64,000 bases of DNA from Actinoplanes sp. NBRC 103695 (GCF_030269485.1 NZ_BSTL01000012.1:1-64000), one strand, 5' to 3'. Numbered from the stretch's first letter, positions 19,369-33,400 are shown. Made by a program: numbers and translations. Notes: generated by a model from the letters alone, not told the origin.

Positions 19369-21462
19369 GTGGTGGGAGTGCTTGAGGATTGCGCCGAGTT
19401 CATCAACACGGTCGGCCCCAATGCGTCAGTATTCCGTACCGGTTCAGCGGCCACGCCGTTGGACCCCGGCCTGGAGGACGCGGTCCGGGCCGTCTCCGGG
19501 TCTGAGGGACACCATCTGCTGGTCGGCACCGAGGATGTGCAGAACCCGAGACTGGCGGAGTACGTCCGGAGCGCGACCAGCAAGGGTATCGACCTGGTGG
19601 TCGACCTCTTCGACAGCGGCACGAAGGAGCTGGTGACCGACCCCGCGCCGCTCCGCGCCGCGCACGAACGGCTCGATGTCGCGGTGGGCACGGGCGACGG
19701 TGCCAACCGGATTGTTCCCGACGCGATCGTCCGGCGGCAGAGCGCGCTGCGCACGCTGGCGGAGGACACCGCGGCTCCGTCGATGAGCCGGCTGGTCGAT
19801 TTCCTGGCCGGTCTTCAAGGGGAGCACTTCGACATCGGTACGACCCTGGGTGCGTTGGCCGCGCTGAGCGGCGAGCTGCCTGGCCTGCGGATGACAGACC
19901 TGGCCGGCTCGAACGCCCCGATGGGGAGGTTCACCGCCGAGCGCGGCCTGGCCACCGGCTTCGAGCGGTTCGACCTGGGCGGGGTCCTGTCGCAGGTGGA
20001 CCAGGGGGCACGCGCGCTGGTGCACGGGTGGAAGCCGGGCGACACCGAACCGCAGACGTACCTGTTCTTCGCCGACCGCGGCCAGAGGTACTGGGTCGAT
20101 GTGTCGAAAGGACCCGCCGGTGCCCTGGTGGAGACCGATCTCGAGGGTGATGATGCTCGGCTCGTCATGGAGCAGCCAGCCACTCGGGTGATGCTTCTCG
20201 ACGTACACAACCAGGCGTTTCCCGTCCCGGCGCAGCAGGCACGCGTCCGGGACGGTGCGAATCCGGGCGTGACGGAGCTGGGAGCCTGGTCGGCGCCGAC
20301 CGCCATGGGTAATCACATCCGCGAGAAGGCCGCCTCGATCCACGACGAAAACGTGATCCTCCTGCAGGTCCGGCGTGGCCCGAAAAAGAACGGCCAGCCC
20401 ACCCTGGACGTGAATCTGAAGAGAGAGCTCGCCGAGGCGTTGCGGAGTCTCCACGAGCCCGTGATCGTCTCCACCGAATCGCTCGAGGATCTGAACGGAT
20501 TGGCCACGGTTCAGTACGACGCCAAGGTCATCTCGCCGCAGGCCGTCGGCCTCGACAGGCACGAATGGGAAGTGGTCCACCGCGGCGGGGTGAACCGGGA
20601 CAGGTACTTCGAACTCTCGGCCGACCTGATTCGCCGCGTGCTGCAGGCGGACTCGGCGAAAGAAAATCTGCCGCCGATGCTGGAAAGTCTGATTCGGTCG
20701 GACAGCTGGAAGGCCGTGCAACAGCTTATGGACTCGCATCGGCCGGAGATTTCCACTCCGGAGAACGCGGCAATTCTCAAGGGCAAGGTGGATGCGGCCG
20801 ACGCCAGGGCGGCGCAGCCGAATCCACTCGGATCCGGAACGATCGGGGAAGCCCCGTTCTATCTGCCTGACCGGACACTGCCGGCGCTGTCCGTTTTGGT
20901 GGGGATCGACGCCCGAGTGTCGACGGATCCGCGGTGGGCCGACAAGGAGTCGATGGAGCCGTCGAGCCCGTTTCTCACCGATGAGACCAGACCCGCCAAC
21001 GTGCGATTCGATGCGCAGACGGTGCTTGGTTACCTTACCAATCGGGCGATGAGCCTGCCGTCGGACGAGAGACTTGAATTCAATATGGCGGTGGTGCGGC
21101 TGCGGGACATGTTCCGGCCGCTGACCACCGACGAGTATGGTCCGCTCACCGCCCGGGAGCTCGAAATCCTGCTCGGTGCGAAGGGCGAGTTCGCCGACGA
21201 GCGGGCTCAGCGGCAACCCGGCGCACCGGAACTCGACCTCGGTCACGCCGCTGTGGCAAAGATGCTCGGTGAGATCTACGACCAGGGCCTTACCAGCGTC
21301 GATCCCGATCGGATACGCACGCTTGTCGATGCCATCGACTGCTTCACAGGCGAGATCCGGGTCGGTTACCACTATCTGTTCAAGCTGGTGTCCAATTCCG
21401 ACCGGCCGCATGAGGCGTTCGCGGTGAATCAGATAAGCGACGAGCTCAGCCTCTGCCACTGA
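19369..21462 (+). CDS. 697-residue protein of the giant-gene locus, function unknown
   Basis: I do not recognise a complete family. The GTG start follows GGGAG by about five bases. Further in-frame GTG codons at 19372 and 19378 are alternatives. Residues 1-130 look like an alternating alpha/beta domain (HHLLVGTEDV, IDLVVDLFD). Residues 205-245 contain ARALVHGWKPG then YLFFADRGQRYWVDVSKG, which recalls the spacing of papain-fold deamidase toxins (Tox-PL) but without their GH motif, so catalysis by that route is unlikely. A second alpha/beta segment (about 320-405) ends in ISPQAVGL. Nearly the same string, LSPAAVGL, occurs in the last 250 residues of the second giant protein. No signal peptide or membrane segment is visible. 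The gene ends 25 bases before the second giant gene, which indicates an operon. Confidence 0.75.
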   Translation: MVGVLEDCAEFINTVGPNASVFRTGSAATPLDPGLEDAVRAVSGSEGHHLLVGTEDVQNPRLAEYVRSATSKGIDLVVDLFDSGTKELVTDPAPLRAAHERLDVAVGTGDGANRIVPDAIVRRQSALRTLAEDTAAPSMSRLVDFLAGLQGEHFDIGTTLGALAALSGELPGLRMTDLAGSNAPMGRFTAERGLATGFERFDLGGVLSQVDQGARALVHGWKPGDTEPQTYLFFADRGQRYWVDVSKGPAGALVETDLEGDDARLVMEQPATRVMLLDVHNQAFPVPAQQARVRDGANPGVTELGAWSAPTAMGNHIREKAASIHDENVILLQVRRGPKKNGQPTLDVNLKRELAEALRSLHEPVIVSTESLEDLNGLATVQYDAKVISPQAVGLDRHEWEVVHRGGVNRDRYFELSADLIRRVLQADSAKENLPPMLESLIRSDSWKAVQQLMDSHRPEISTPENAAILKGKVDAADARAAQPNPLGSGTIGEAPFYLPDRTLPALSVLVGIDARVSTDPRWADKESMEPSSPFLTDETRPANVRFDAQTVLGYLTNRAMSLPSDERLEFNMAVVRLRDMFRPLTTDEYGPLTARELEILLGAKGEFADERAQRQPGAPELDLGHAAVAKMLGEIYDQGLTSVDPDRIRTLVDAIDCFTGEIRVGYHYLFKLVSNSDRPHEAFAVNQISDELSLCH

Positions 21463-21487
21463 CGGCCCGACAGCGCGGGAGTGTGTG

Positions 21488-24400
21488 ATGGTTTCTGCTA
21501 CAAATATCCTTTGCCTGGAAGGCCACTTCCCGGCCGAGTTCGGGGATTTCCTGACCGCTGACCCGCGCGCTGCCGTTCCTTCGTCTGCGTACGGGGTGAA
21601 GGCTGCCTTATATCGGGGCGTGCGGCCGGTGTTCATGGACCTCAGTGCGTACGGCGCGTTCACGGTGCGGGACATGCTGCGTCGTGCGGATCCGGAGACC
21701 GTCGCCCGGATGGTGGTGTTCGTCGACCAGTCGATGGTGGTCGGCCGGGGAGCACAAGGCCTGCAGGACCTGGCCGATCTGAGCGGCTTGGACCATTTCA
21801 CGCTGGGTCTTGATCCGGAGATGGTGAAGCCGCTGGCGGACGCCGGTGGTGCGCAGTTCGTTCCGGTCAATAACCGATTGGAGCCGGTCGAGGTGGACCA
21901 GGCCACGGGCGTGCTGGTGCGACCGGACAGGCACCTTCTGAGTAAGTATCCGGTCGCCGGGGAGGAGCATCCAGGCGCCGGGTTCACCACATTCAAAGCC
22001 AGGAAAGGCCAGCTGCGCCGGACCGGTGACGGTGTGCAGATCGGACTGACCCCCTCCACCGCCACCAACCTCGGCGCCGGCCTCACCCAGCCGGAGCAGT
22101 CGCCAGCACCCGAAACAGGCTTCGCGGCGGCGGGCTACGACGATCTGCTGCACTGGCTCGACGCCATGTCCGTCGGTGACCACGCGACCCTCTACGTCAC
22201 TGCCGACGCAGACGCCGCGGCGGTGCAGTACCAGGTCACGATGCACGATGCCGGTCTTGCGGTGTGGCACGTGATGAATGGCGAGGTCGTTGCCGCGACG
22301 CTGCCCGCGGAGCCGGCCGAGGTGCGGGTGGTCCTGCCCGTTGACCTCGACCAGCAGCGTTTCCGACGAGAGTTCGCGCGGTTGATGGGCAGCAACTTGG
22401 GCCTGGGGTCCGCCTCGGACGACATCGGCGTGAACATGATGCAGTTCGGGCGCCCTGATCAACGGGCGCGACAGCAGGTTCCGTTGCACGAACGGACACC
22501 GTCCTGGTTCCATGAGCAGCGTCGTGACCTGGCGCAGCGGCGACTGGAGGTTCTGCGGGGAGTCGAAGCCGACCTGGGTCTCGGTTCTCGCGGCTTCCGC
22601 TTCGACGAGGTGCTCGGCGAGATCCAGGAAGAAACGCGGAATCTGAATCTGGCCCGAGACCGCACCGACGCGATCCGGAGAACTCTGAACCGCACCGAGG
22701 ACTTCACGAACGCGGTGAACGATCTTGTCAATCTCGATGAGCTTCGTGTGCGGGTCGAACGCGACCAGCTGGCGCTTGACGAAGACTATACGAATTACCA
22801 GAACAGTGAAGTCGATAATCAGCGGATCGTTGCCGGTTTCCTGAGAGCGATCGCCGACGTTTCGGCCAACTCGCTCTTCGTCCAGGGTGGTGCGTCGGCC
22901 CCGATTTTGGCCCACGTAAGCGGTGACTTGGCGAATCTCCGGGACATCAATGACCAACTGACGAGGCTCGGTCAGACGCAGACCGAGGACGAGGTCGCGC
23001 GGGCTGAGCACAACGGCTGGTTCCGGGAGCAGCGTGGGGCAATGGCTCCCGCGCGGCTGTCTGTCCTGCAACCGATCGCCAACGCTATGGGTGTCGGGCG
23101 TGGTGGTGGGTTCGGCGACTTGGTCGACGGACTGCGGCAGGCGGCGAGAGGGCTGCGAGGACGAGACCGTACGTTTGTCGACAAGACTCTGTCGGACGGC
23201 GGTCAGACATTCACGTCGGCGCTGACCAACCTGATCAATCTTGACGAGAGCCGGACCAGGCCGGCGCGGCAGGCCTCCGCCGAGGAAGCGAGTCGGCAGG
23301 GCTCCCGGGAGAGGCGCGAGTTGGCGGAACTGGAGACAGTTCGCAGATTCGTGCAAGCGGCGCGTGTGGTGGTCAGTAATGTCGGCGTGAGCCAACAGAT
23401 GTTGCAGGCCGTACAAGTTGCCGGGCAGCATGCTCAGTCGTTGGTGGACATCATCCGCAGGTCTTCCGCCTTGACTGAGATCGAGGAGTCCGACCGAAGG
23501 TCGGAAACGGTCAGAGACATCAAACGGCGAGATATACATGCGGAACGCCAGCGACTGGCCACCCAGCGGCGAGCCGTCATCCGGGATGTCAGGCAAACCC
23601 TCGAGTTGCCTTCTGGCCAGGTCTCGTCCGGCCATCAGCTGGCCCTGGTGACCCTCATTCGTGACACTGAGAAATATTGGCAGGAAGAGTCTGGAGACGA
23701 ATCCGCCGACCTTGGCAGCGAGAGGGTTTTCGGCTCGTCCGGAGGCAGGCCGGTCGGTCATTTCCAAAGAGGCTTCATCGAGGCGTTAAATAGCGCTGTA
23801 TACCTCAATCGTCAGCGTTTGTCCCATCCATATGATTACTGGGATGCCGACGGTGACGCGTCGGTCGCAGATCAAGATGCATACGTGCAGGCAAGTGCAC
23901 GGGAACACGGCGACAACCGATTCGTCGGCGATTACCTGGACCGGCTCAGCAGCGCCGCGGCGAAAGTCGCCGAGCATCACTGGGCCGATGCCAGATGGGG
24001 CGAGTGGCGGGCAACTCTGGGGCGATTGGCTGCGGAATGGTCGGCGGCGACCGAGCCGCTCAACCGACTCCAGCAGGAAGACGCAGTCGTCAATGAATCA
24101 TCCATCTCTTCCTCCACGCCTCGCGCAACGTCTCGCCGTGATCCGTCACGCACCGCCCACAGCGCCGTTCCCCGGCAACCAGCGCCGGAGGCGGAACGGG
24201 CGCGTCAGGCGCCGACCGACCCGCAGGTCGCGCCGGGCGGCGTCAACGGTGACGAATACATGGTGCTGGGCGAGTACCGGGATGCGATTCGGCGGTTCGG
24301 TGAAGCAAACGACCTTTCTCGCGAAGTGCCTCGGCCGACCAGGGAACTCATTAGCCGGTCGTTGACGTCTCTGCAGCCGCCGCGATCGTTCCGTAAGCCT

Positions 24401-27400
24401 TCAGACGTGACCGGAAAAGACATGGAAGCGGTGCTGTTCACCGCTCCGGAACCCTTTACCTATGTTGATCTCCACGGTCAGGTCGTGCACAGAGATCTGA
24501 CCAACAGTTGGATAATGAAGGGTAGCAAGCGAACTGAGAAGGAAATCGTACGTAACCCATTCCTGGAGTGGGTGTACGACTATCTGAATCCTGGTCGTCG
24601 GCGGGAACTCGACCTCAGCGTAGCCGTTTATGCGCAAGCGGTGTTCTATGGCAGCTCGCTGCCGCACCGCCCGCACCAGGAAAACGTCGATGACGGTGTT
24701 CTCGATCTCATCGCGAAACTCGTCAACGCAGCTCCCGGTACATGGAGGTTCGAACGGGACCACAACGCTCGGTCGACGAGCGTGGTGCGGATGTTGGAAC
24801 ACGTTTCCACCCCCGCCTCTCGGCGGTCGGGCAGCGGTCGGACTCCCGCAAGGGAGGAGTATGCGCATGGGACCCGGAGTGAGCAGCAGCCGGTAAGGCT
24901 GGGTTCGGTTTCGGAACAACTGCAGCGAATATACCAGGACCAGTCGCTCTTGTCCGATCGCCGCATGAATGGGCTCGACGAGATCCTGCGACTGTTCGAG
25001 CTTCGCGTCGAATCGCTTTCGACCGATCACCAAATTGGCCTGGTGGCAGAGCTCCGGGCGCTTGAGAGTCAAAAACGTCGAGAGCTCCGAGATGACCCCA
25101 ACTATACGTTCCGGTCGGCGGAATTGGCCGAAGCAATGCCGGAATTCTTGGGAGCGTATATTCGGCTCAATAACCTCGACAACCTCCGACTCTTGCACCT
25201 GGAGCGTCGATACTGGAATGAAGGTGGCGAGGCAAGGAGCCAAGATCCGCAACGATACAGGGAAGATCGGAAACGGTATCTTGAGTATTCGGGCAGAGAG
25301 AGGAAGGATACGAATACGGTTGCCCGCTTTCTCGGCTTGGCCGAACAGGCCTTTTCGGGAGTCGCTTCGCACGCGGATAACAGATTCTTTTGGGTGAATC
25401 TTGCGGCCGGTGTGACCTCCGTCAAAGAGAGAATGCAAGAGCATGCCGCTAAAGTCAAGGATTTGCGCCGACAGGAAGATGAAGTTTTCAGCGATGGGCA
25501 GCGCGAAGGCAATGGAAATGTGCGACTACGGCGGGCCGTTGAACAAATCAAAAACGACCGGCTGCGGGAAATACACGGCGAGCGCCGGACGCTGGCCAGG
25601 GAACGCCTTGACGCCCTCGAACGCATTCAGGCGGCGCTCGGCAACTCGATTCGACTGATCGAGGAGCCGCGAGCTGCGAGAGACAGAGAAGCGGCTCGGC
25701 TGGTCAATTCCGAAAAGCGATTCCAGGCCGCTGTCCGGAGTCTTCGGTTCCTCGATCAGCAACGTAGCGCGTACGCCGATCATCGACACTGGAATGTCAG
25801 CGGCCGGGCCACCCGCGACGAGATCGCGCAATATCGTGACGCTTCTCAACACGAGAGTATTGACGATATGACAATAGCGGCCCGGTTGGCTGAGTTGATC
25901 GGCGCCGGCCGGATCTCTACCGTGCCCGGGAACGAGTATTCCTACGAAAACCTGGCAGCGGAATGGAGGAGACTGACCGGGCGGCTGCATGAGCTACAGG
26001 ACGACGAGGACGCGGCCAACTCCGATTTCCGAAGCTCCAGCGACTCCGGCGACTCTCCCGCCCGGGCCCAAGCAAGCCAAGATCAAAGCGTCTCTCCGCC
26101 TCAGCGGTCGCACTCCAGGCAGCACCCTGCGTTTGGACAAGCATCCCCGTTCGCCGCCGGCGCGGAGGGCGAACAGCACTCCGAAAACTTCGACCTGTAC
26201 CGCGATGACCGGAGCGGGAGTGGCCAAGCTCCGATACCGGAGAGGCAACCAAACCCGCAGGCGCGCCGGAGCCCCGCCGGAGCAGCCGCTCAGCCATTCC
26301 AGTTCACCTACTACACGCCATGGCGACCACTTGTGGCGGAGCACAACAGGGATTATCCCGACCTGCGGAAATTCGAGCGGGACCTTGCAAATTATCAAGC
26401 AGGTGGGTTGGCCCTCCCGGCCCCGGTAATCACCTTGGCGGCCATCAGGGACGCTTTCCGCATCTACTTGACGCGGCGGACGGGCGCAAGTGCGCCAAGC
26501 GCCAGCGGGTTCAGACATGGTGCTCATCTCGAACCGTTTCTCAAGTATTACGGATTGCATCGCGATGACTGGAAGGTTCAGACGGGCGGACCCTCGTCGA
26601 TCAGTGTCACGTACTCCCCAGATCCGAAAGGCCTTTCTGCCTTCCTGGATGCTCTCTGGTCACACCTGAACTTTCGAGATACAGCGTGGCCGACAAACGC
26701 TCCGACCCTTCATGCCGTGGCGGTCAATGAAGGACTCAGGCGTCTTGGTTTCGTAACGAAAACCCGCGCCTCGGCAGCCGACTTCAAATACGTGCTACGC
26801 AAAATCGCCAGGATTGATCCCCTCGGCTATTCGCCAGTTGCTGCGACTAAACGCACGTATGTCACTCAATGGGTGCCGAACGATAATCGGATCGAGACCG
26901 TTCTCCGGGACAGTCAAGAGCTCTACGGCAGAACGTATGATGATACGCAGTATGATTCGTACGTAGAATGGCGTGCGGCCGTACGGCAGTACATGACGGA
27001 CCGCGACTGGTCGCGGCCGGTGCCGGAAATTCCTTTCGACCAATTGGCCGCGTGGCGGGCATCCAACGTCTTCGGTTCCGTGGCGCCTCCGAACCAGACT
27101 CCTGCGGAACAATTGCAAGACATTTTGCGGGATGCCCGGGTCCCGCTCAGCCTGTACGTCATCGGTACTAACAACGATGGCGGTGAAGGTGTCCTTCTGA
27201 ACCCGTTCATGCAGTGGGCGCAGAAGTATCTACGGTGGAAGCAGTGGAAAGCGGATCCCACCCATCCCGGTGAACATATCCCTCTTGGAGTCACGAACCT
27301 TCCCGCCCCGGCCCTGGATCATTCCCTCGTCAGCGCGGGCATGCCCGTGTTGTACGCCGTCGGTTTGCTGCCAAGACTGCGGGACCGCTGGTCGCCGAGC

Positions 27401-30400
27401 ACCGTCAACCAAGGCGATTTGAATGCCGTGGCCGCGCTTGTCGGCGATCGAGCGGGCGATTGGCGACCGATCCGGTCGGAGAACACGTTGACCACTGGTG
27501 TCGAGTGGTTGGATGCGAGCGCGACGGCGTCATTGAGTATCCATCGGGTCTCGTTCGATGATCAGCACCCGGCCGGTGTTCTTCAAGATCTCGGACTGCT
27601 GCCTCGAGCAGATTATTCGCCCGTGATTCCGGCGGACTTCTGGGACGTATTCGTGCGCCTCGAGACCTGGGCTCTCGAGTTGGGCTCCGAAGCTACCGGG
27701 CCCGAGATCAGGGCGAGCCTGGAAGCCTTGTCCGGCGCGCTGCAGAGCGCCCGGCCGACGATGAGTCCGGTCCTGCGCGCGGATCCCGGCTCGTGGGGCG
27801 TGAACGTCCTTCCGATGTGGGACGACCTGGTCCGCGAGGTGGGGGTGGCGATCGAGTCGCCTTCAGGCGATATCGATGCGGTACGGTCGACGTTCGCGAC
27901 ATTGCGTAATCTCCATCAGAGCACGATGGGGCGCATCCGGGACGCGGCCGAGACACTCGAAGAGCTCAGGCCGGCTCATCAGGGGACGAGTTCCGACGGT
28001 GGCCGGACGGGTGCGCGAGCGACAGCGCTTCCCGCGGGGAAGGCCCAGCTGCGCCAGGTCCCTGACGGTGTGCAGATCGGCCTGACACCGTCTGCCGTCA
28101 AGGGTTTGGCCGCAGGCCTCACCCAGCCGGAGCAGTCGCCCGCACCGGAGACCGGCTTCGTGGCCGGCTACGACGAGCTGGTGCATTGGCTCGGTGCCAT
28201 GTCGATCGGTGACCACGCGACCGTCTATGTGACAGCCGACGCCGATACTGCGGCGGTGCAGTACCAGGCCACGATGCACGATTCCGGTCTTGCCGTGTGG
28301 CACACCGTGAACGGCGAGGCTGCTGCCGCGACGTTGCCCGCGCAGCCGGCCAGAGTTCAGGTTGTCCTGCCCAGTGCCCTCGACGAGAGACGGCTTCGCA
28401 GAGAGTTCGCGCGGCTGGTGGGCAGCAGCCTGGGCGAGGGTGCGGCGTCGGCTGACGTCACCGTGAACATGATGCAGTTGCCGAACCTCACGCCGGACCT
28501 CACGCCGGCGGAAAAAGCCTGGAACGCTCGAAAGCGGTTGTCGGCAGAGCGTCAGCAGGTGTTGGAACGGCTGAAAGCCGGACTTGCCATACGTGGCAGC
28601 AGCATCGGCCTAATGCAGTCTATTCAGGATCATCCCCGATATCTGACTCTTAGAGGTCGTCTCCCCGATTCGGATGACTTTTTTCCACCGCTGGAGCGGC
28701 TGGAATTCCTCAACAGAGGTCGGCAAAGTTTCGGTTTTGGCGATCCAAGGCTCGATGGCGGTAGGACCTTCGGATTCTTTGCGTCGGAGGCTGAGCAAGA
28801 GGTCACTGCCATGACGCGCATGACTCGATATCTAGAAGATGTCCAATTTGTGACTTCCCAGCTGGGAGGCGGCAACCCGCTTGACGGCTGGACGAGCTTC
28901 GCGGTGCGAATCCAGCAGGAGCGGGGCAATCTCGAAAGATTGGCTACCGAATTTGAAGAGGTGACGCGCCGGGAGCGGCAGGCGGTGGCGTCTGCGAATC
29001 CGCTGCAGCAACGGATCGGCCCTGTGCCGTCATCCAGGCCGCTGGAGCTTCGGCGTGGCTCCGCTCCTACGTCGCAGTCGTCCTTTGCTCCGGCTCAAGG
29101 GGCCGCCGCGGATGCTGCTCGACGCGATTTGCAAACGGCCTACGAGGACCAGCGTGTTCTGTCGCGCCGGCGTATGGACATGTTTGACAGCATCCGGCAA
29201 GTCTTCGAAATTTCGGGTCCCTGGCCCAGCTCTGACGATGAGATTCGTAAGATTCCTTTCCTTGAGCAGCTCCGCGGCCACGAACCAGACATGGAGGACA
29301 ATCTTGAATACTTGATGACGGATTTCCGGAATGCATTCGAGCGGCTCAGTCGGCTGGATCGAGACCGGGCGGCGATACGTGACCGCCAGTACTGGAATCA
29401 TGACGGTGCCGCGAGTGAGGAGGAGAGGGCACAATACCTTAAGAATTCGCGCAAGGAAGAAAAAGATACCAAAATCCTAATTTCGTATCTCCGTGCAGCC
29501 GAGAAAGGGGCAGCAAAGGTACCGGGATACGCTCCCGAACTCTATGCAGCCCTCTGGGCTAGCCGTGCCACAAGACTCGCCGTCCTGAAACAGGATATGA
29601 AGTGGTCTCTTGACAGAGTAAGAGATCTCGCGAGCCGGCAAAATGACATCTTCCGGAGGGCTGATGCTCAGGTAGCCGAAATGGTGAACATTCGGCGTGA
29701 AATTGAAAAAACGTACCACAGAAAAATGAACCGCATCTACGCCGAACGTCGTGAGTACGCCCAGACGCGCATTGCGCTGCTGGATTTCTTGGAGCCGGCG
29801 CTCAAAGCCGAGATTCCTAGGCGGATAGCGGAGTTGGCCGCAGAGGGGAATAAAGACGCGAGGCTGCGGGAGGTGAATCAAAAGCAGCTGAACAAATCTG
29901 TCGATCGTCTTCTCTTTCTCGACGGGCAGCGTGTGGCTCATGCCGACTACCGGTATTGGGAGGCCGGCAGCGATGCGCCCGAGCTGAATCGATACCGCAC
30001 GGCCCAGGAGCATGAGCCGGTTGACGACGTCAACGTCAAAAATCGGCTAGCGCAGTGGGTCTACGGAAAGGTTACCTATCTTGAGGGGAGAGGGGAATAC
30101 ACCTACGACGGGTGGTTGGAGCAGTGGAAGGACGTTACTGAGCGACTGCACAAGCTGCAAACTGAGGAAGAGGAGGCCAAATCCGAATACCGCGGCTCCA
30201 GTGACTCGGGCAGCTCGCACAGCTCCGAGCCGAAGGTGGGTTTGCCGCGCTCTACTCGTGGCTGGGAAGGGTCGGACGAGGAGAACCAGTTCAGGCAGCT
30301 CCAGCCTGGTCTTGGCGGGGAGAACCAGGGCGCGGAGGACGAGTACGACTCTGACAATTCAATGTACGCAAACCCCCGCGACGAGGGTCTACCCCGGGCT

Positions 30401-33400
30401 GAGCGCCGCAGGCGTGAAGCGGCACGCGAGCTCAGGTACCCGCAGCCGCAGACTCGACGCGAGATACCAGCACCGTCCCAGCCGCCGTTCTCGCTGCAGC
30501 CGCGGCAGCGGGGGCAGCAGCATTCTGCGACACCGCAGCATCAGCCGGCCGATCAAATCCCTGCCCTCGCCGCAGGGGCGTCCACGCAACCGGCCACCCA
30601 CCAGGCAACGTGGCGATCCCTCGTGCCGGCCGGAAGCAGGAATTATCCAGAGCTGGCAAAATTCGAAAAAGAATTGAAGGACTATCAGGACGTCATATCC
30701 GCGTCACCTCCCGATGCGTCCGCCAGGGCGATTCAGGAGTTTTTGGCACTCAGGCCGGACATAAAGGCTTCAGCAACGAAGCGTTTGATTTACAAGGACC
30801 ATGGCATTCCTTTCCTCCAGCACTACGGGCTCCATCGTAGAGACTGGAAAATACAGTGGACAGCTGACAACCGGGCATTCACATTAGTATATGCACCGTC
30901 TCCAGATGGACTGTCTACCTTCCTGGATTCCGTCAAGTCTCATAGGGTAATGCAGGACATGGGTATGAACCGGGCGGCCCATCCACCCGTCGACCTCACT
31001 GCAACCATGGTTAATGAGGCGTTGCAAATAAAGGGCCAGAAGATTGCCGGTGGCGGTCGCCATCCCTCGACTAAAGACTTTGATTATGTACTGCGCGAGT
31101 TCGCTAAAATTGAGCCCACTGCCTTTTCTTCGGTTTTAACCGGAAAGAATGTAACGGCTTACAGGTACAACGGGAAACAGATCGAAACCGCCCGGCCAAG
31201 CAGTGAAGAAATTTTCGGGCCGACGTATAAGAAGTACAAAACGCCTGCGGAATGGCTGGCCGCAATGCAGGTGTACAAACGGAACGCTGACTGGTCGGTC
31301 CCGGCCCCGGAATTCCCATTGGAGAAGCTGTCCGACTGGGTGAGAAGGCTGCCGGGGCACGAAAGCATCGGTGAGAAGCCGCACGACTGGGTCAACTTTA
31401 TGTTGGAGTCCCATGATCTGAAAGGATTCTTTGTTTGGGGCAAGACAACCGCTGGTGAAGAAGGTATTCTTTTGAATCCCATCCTTCAGTTCGCGCAAAA
31501 GTATTTGCGTTGGAAGATGTGGTCGGTTAATCCGCGGGACGTCAGAGCCTACATTCCGCCGAACGTGACGAATCTTCCCATGCCCGTCCCGAGTGTAGGG
31601 GACGTCTATGCGGGCCTTCCTTTCCTGCATGCTCGTGGCATGATCGGCCAGCCGTCGAAATCCTTGAAGCCTGGGAGGATAACTAAAGAGCACGTAAAAG
31701 CGATGTCGACGCTCGTCGGGGACAAACCTCATGATTGGGAAAGAGTTGGACACGACTATGATGCGTCTAAGACAGCGCAGCAAAATAGAAAGGCAATGCA
31801 AGAAGTTGCACTTCGCATTAGGAGAACGGACTCTGCTCTCCCCCCTGTGAACGCGGGTGGGACGGTGCCGCTGACGATTCATCCGGCTCGTGAGGCAGCG
31901 CAGGAGCTTCCGGATGGTGTTCTTGAGGATCTTGGTCTGCGGCCCAGCTTCTCGGAACTTCTCCGGAGTTTCGGGATGTCGCCGTCGCTCGAGCAGGAAC
32001 CGCATCTGACCGGCGGGAGCCCGGCGAATTTCCTCGATGTGATGGAGTTCGTCCGGACCTTGTCCTTCGAGTTGCCCGGCGACGCGTCTCTGGACGACAT
32101 CAGAGCCAGCTTCGGGGTCGTGTCCGACGCGATGGAGGACGCATCGCGGGTTTTGCGGGGAATCCGTGGTACAGAGCACGAGAACGCGCTTCTGCACTGG
32201 GAGGACCTGATGGATGCGGTGCGGGAAGCGGCTGGGACGCTTTCCGGCGAGGTCGATCTTGCAACTGCGCGTTCGACCTTTGACATCCTGTCCAGTATCC
32301 ACCAGGCCACGATGACGGAAATCCGGGACGTCGCGACAGCAATCGCGTTCCCGGTCACTGGGCTGCCGGCTGGGCCGTCGGGACGGCTGGTCGCGCCGGA
32401 TGGCTCGGTGGAGAGCCTGGTCCGGGAAGCCCGGCAGGATCCGGCGGTTCTGAATATTTCGACCGCAGACCACGTGGCCCAGATCAAAGAGGCCTTCAAG
32501 CGGTCGACCGATGAACGTCTCCAGCCGTTGGATCATGCTGTCCGGGGCGCCCTCGGTTGGCTGCCGGATGGGGTCAAAGCGGAGATCAGCACCCAATGGA
32601 ACGACCTACAGGCAGACGCTGCGGGGCTGACCGACACTGCGCCCGAGGAACGGGTGGAAGCGGTTCTGCGGCGCTACACCGAGTTGAGCGTCCAGTTGCG
32701 GGAGCTCGCGGGCACGCATGGCCAGGAGGCGGTGCTGCCGCGTCCGGTCTTCCTGATGGGCGGGCTCGCCGAACAGGCCGCATTGGTGCATGCGCAGGTT
32801 CAGCACAAGATTTCGGATGCTCGTACGCTCAGCGAGGCTTTGAAGGCCCTGCTCAACGATCCGCTGTTCAGGAGTCCGGTGCGCCGGGCGGTGGCGTTTG
32901 CCGATTACCGCCAGATGCAACATGAACTCCACAAGCTCGAAGATTTCAGCAAAGAGCTGCGAGAGCTCTACCACGCCCCGGGCATGGAGCTAAGTGCCGG
33001 TTCGCAGCTGCTGAAAGCCTCGATGAGGCGGTTGGAGAGGTTCACCCAGAACTCCACCGAGATCGTCGGACGAGCGCAGGCACGCATCGAGCAGCGTGCC
33101 GCCCGGACCGTCGCGGCGACCAGGGACAACGAGCTCCGAAAGCAGCTGACCCTGTGGATGAACATCGTCAACTCGGCCGGCAGTGCGACGTCGGTGGGTC
33201 TGTTGCCGACCGGGTTCAGCTGGGCGCCGGCGACGATCACGTTCGCGACCGACCTTGCCCGAGTGACGGCCCTGCGGGCGGTTGAGCACGCGCAGACGAA
33301 GAAGATTCAAGCGGATCAGTCGAACGACCAGATCTACGCGACGCACGACCGCGATCCGCTGCTCGTGGCCCAGGCGCAGGCTCAGGTCCTGAAGGACGGC

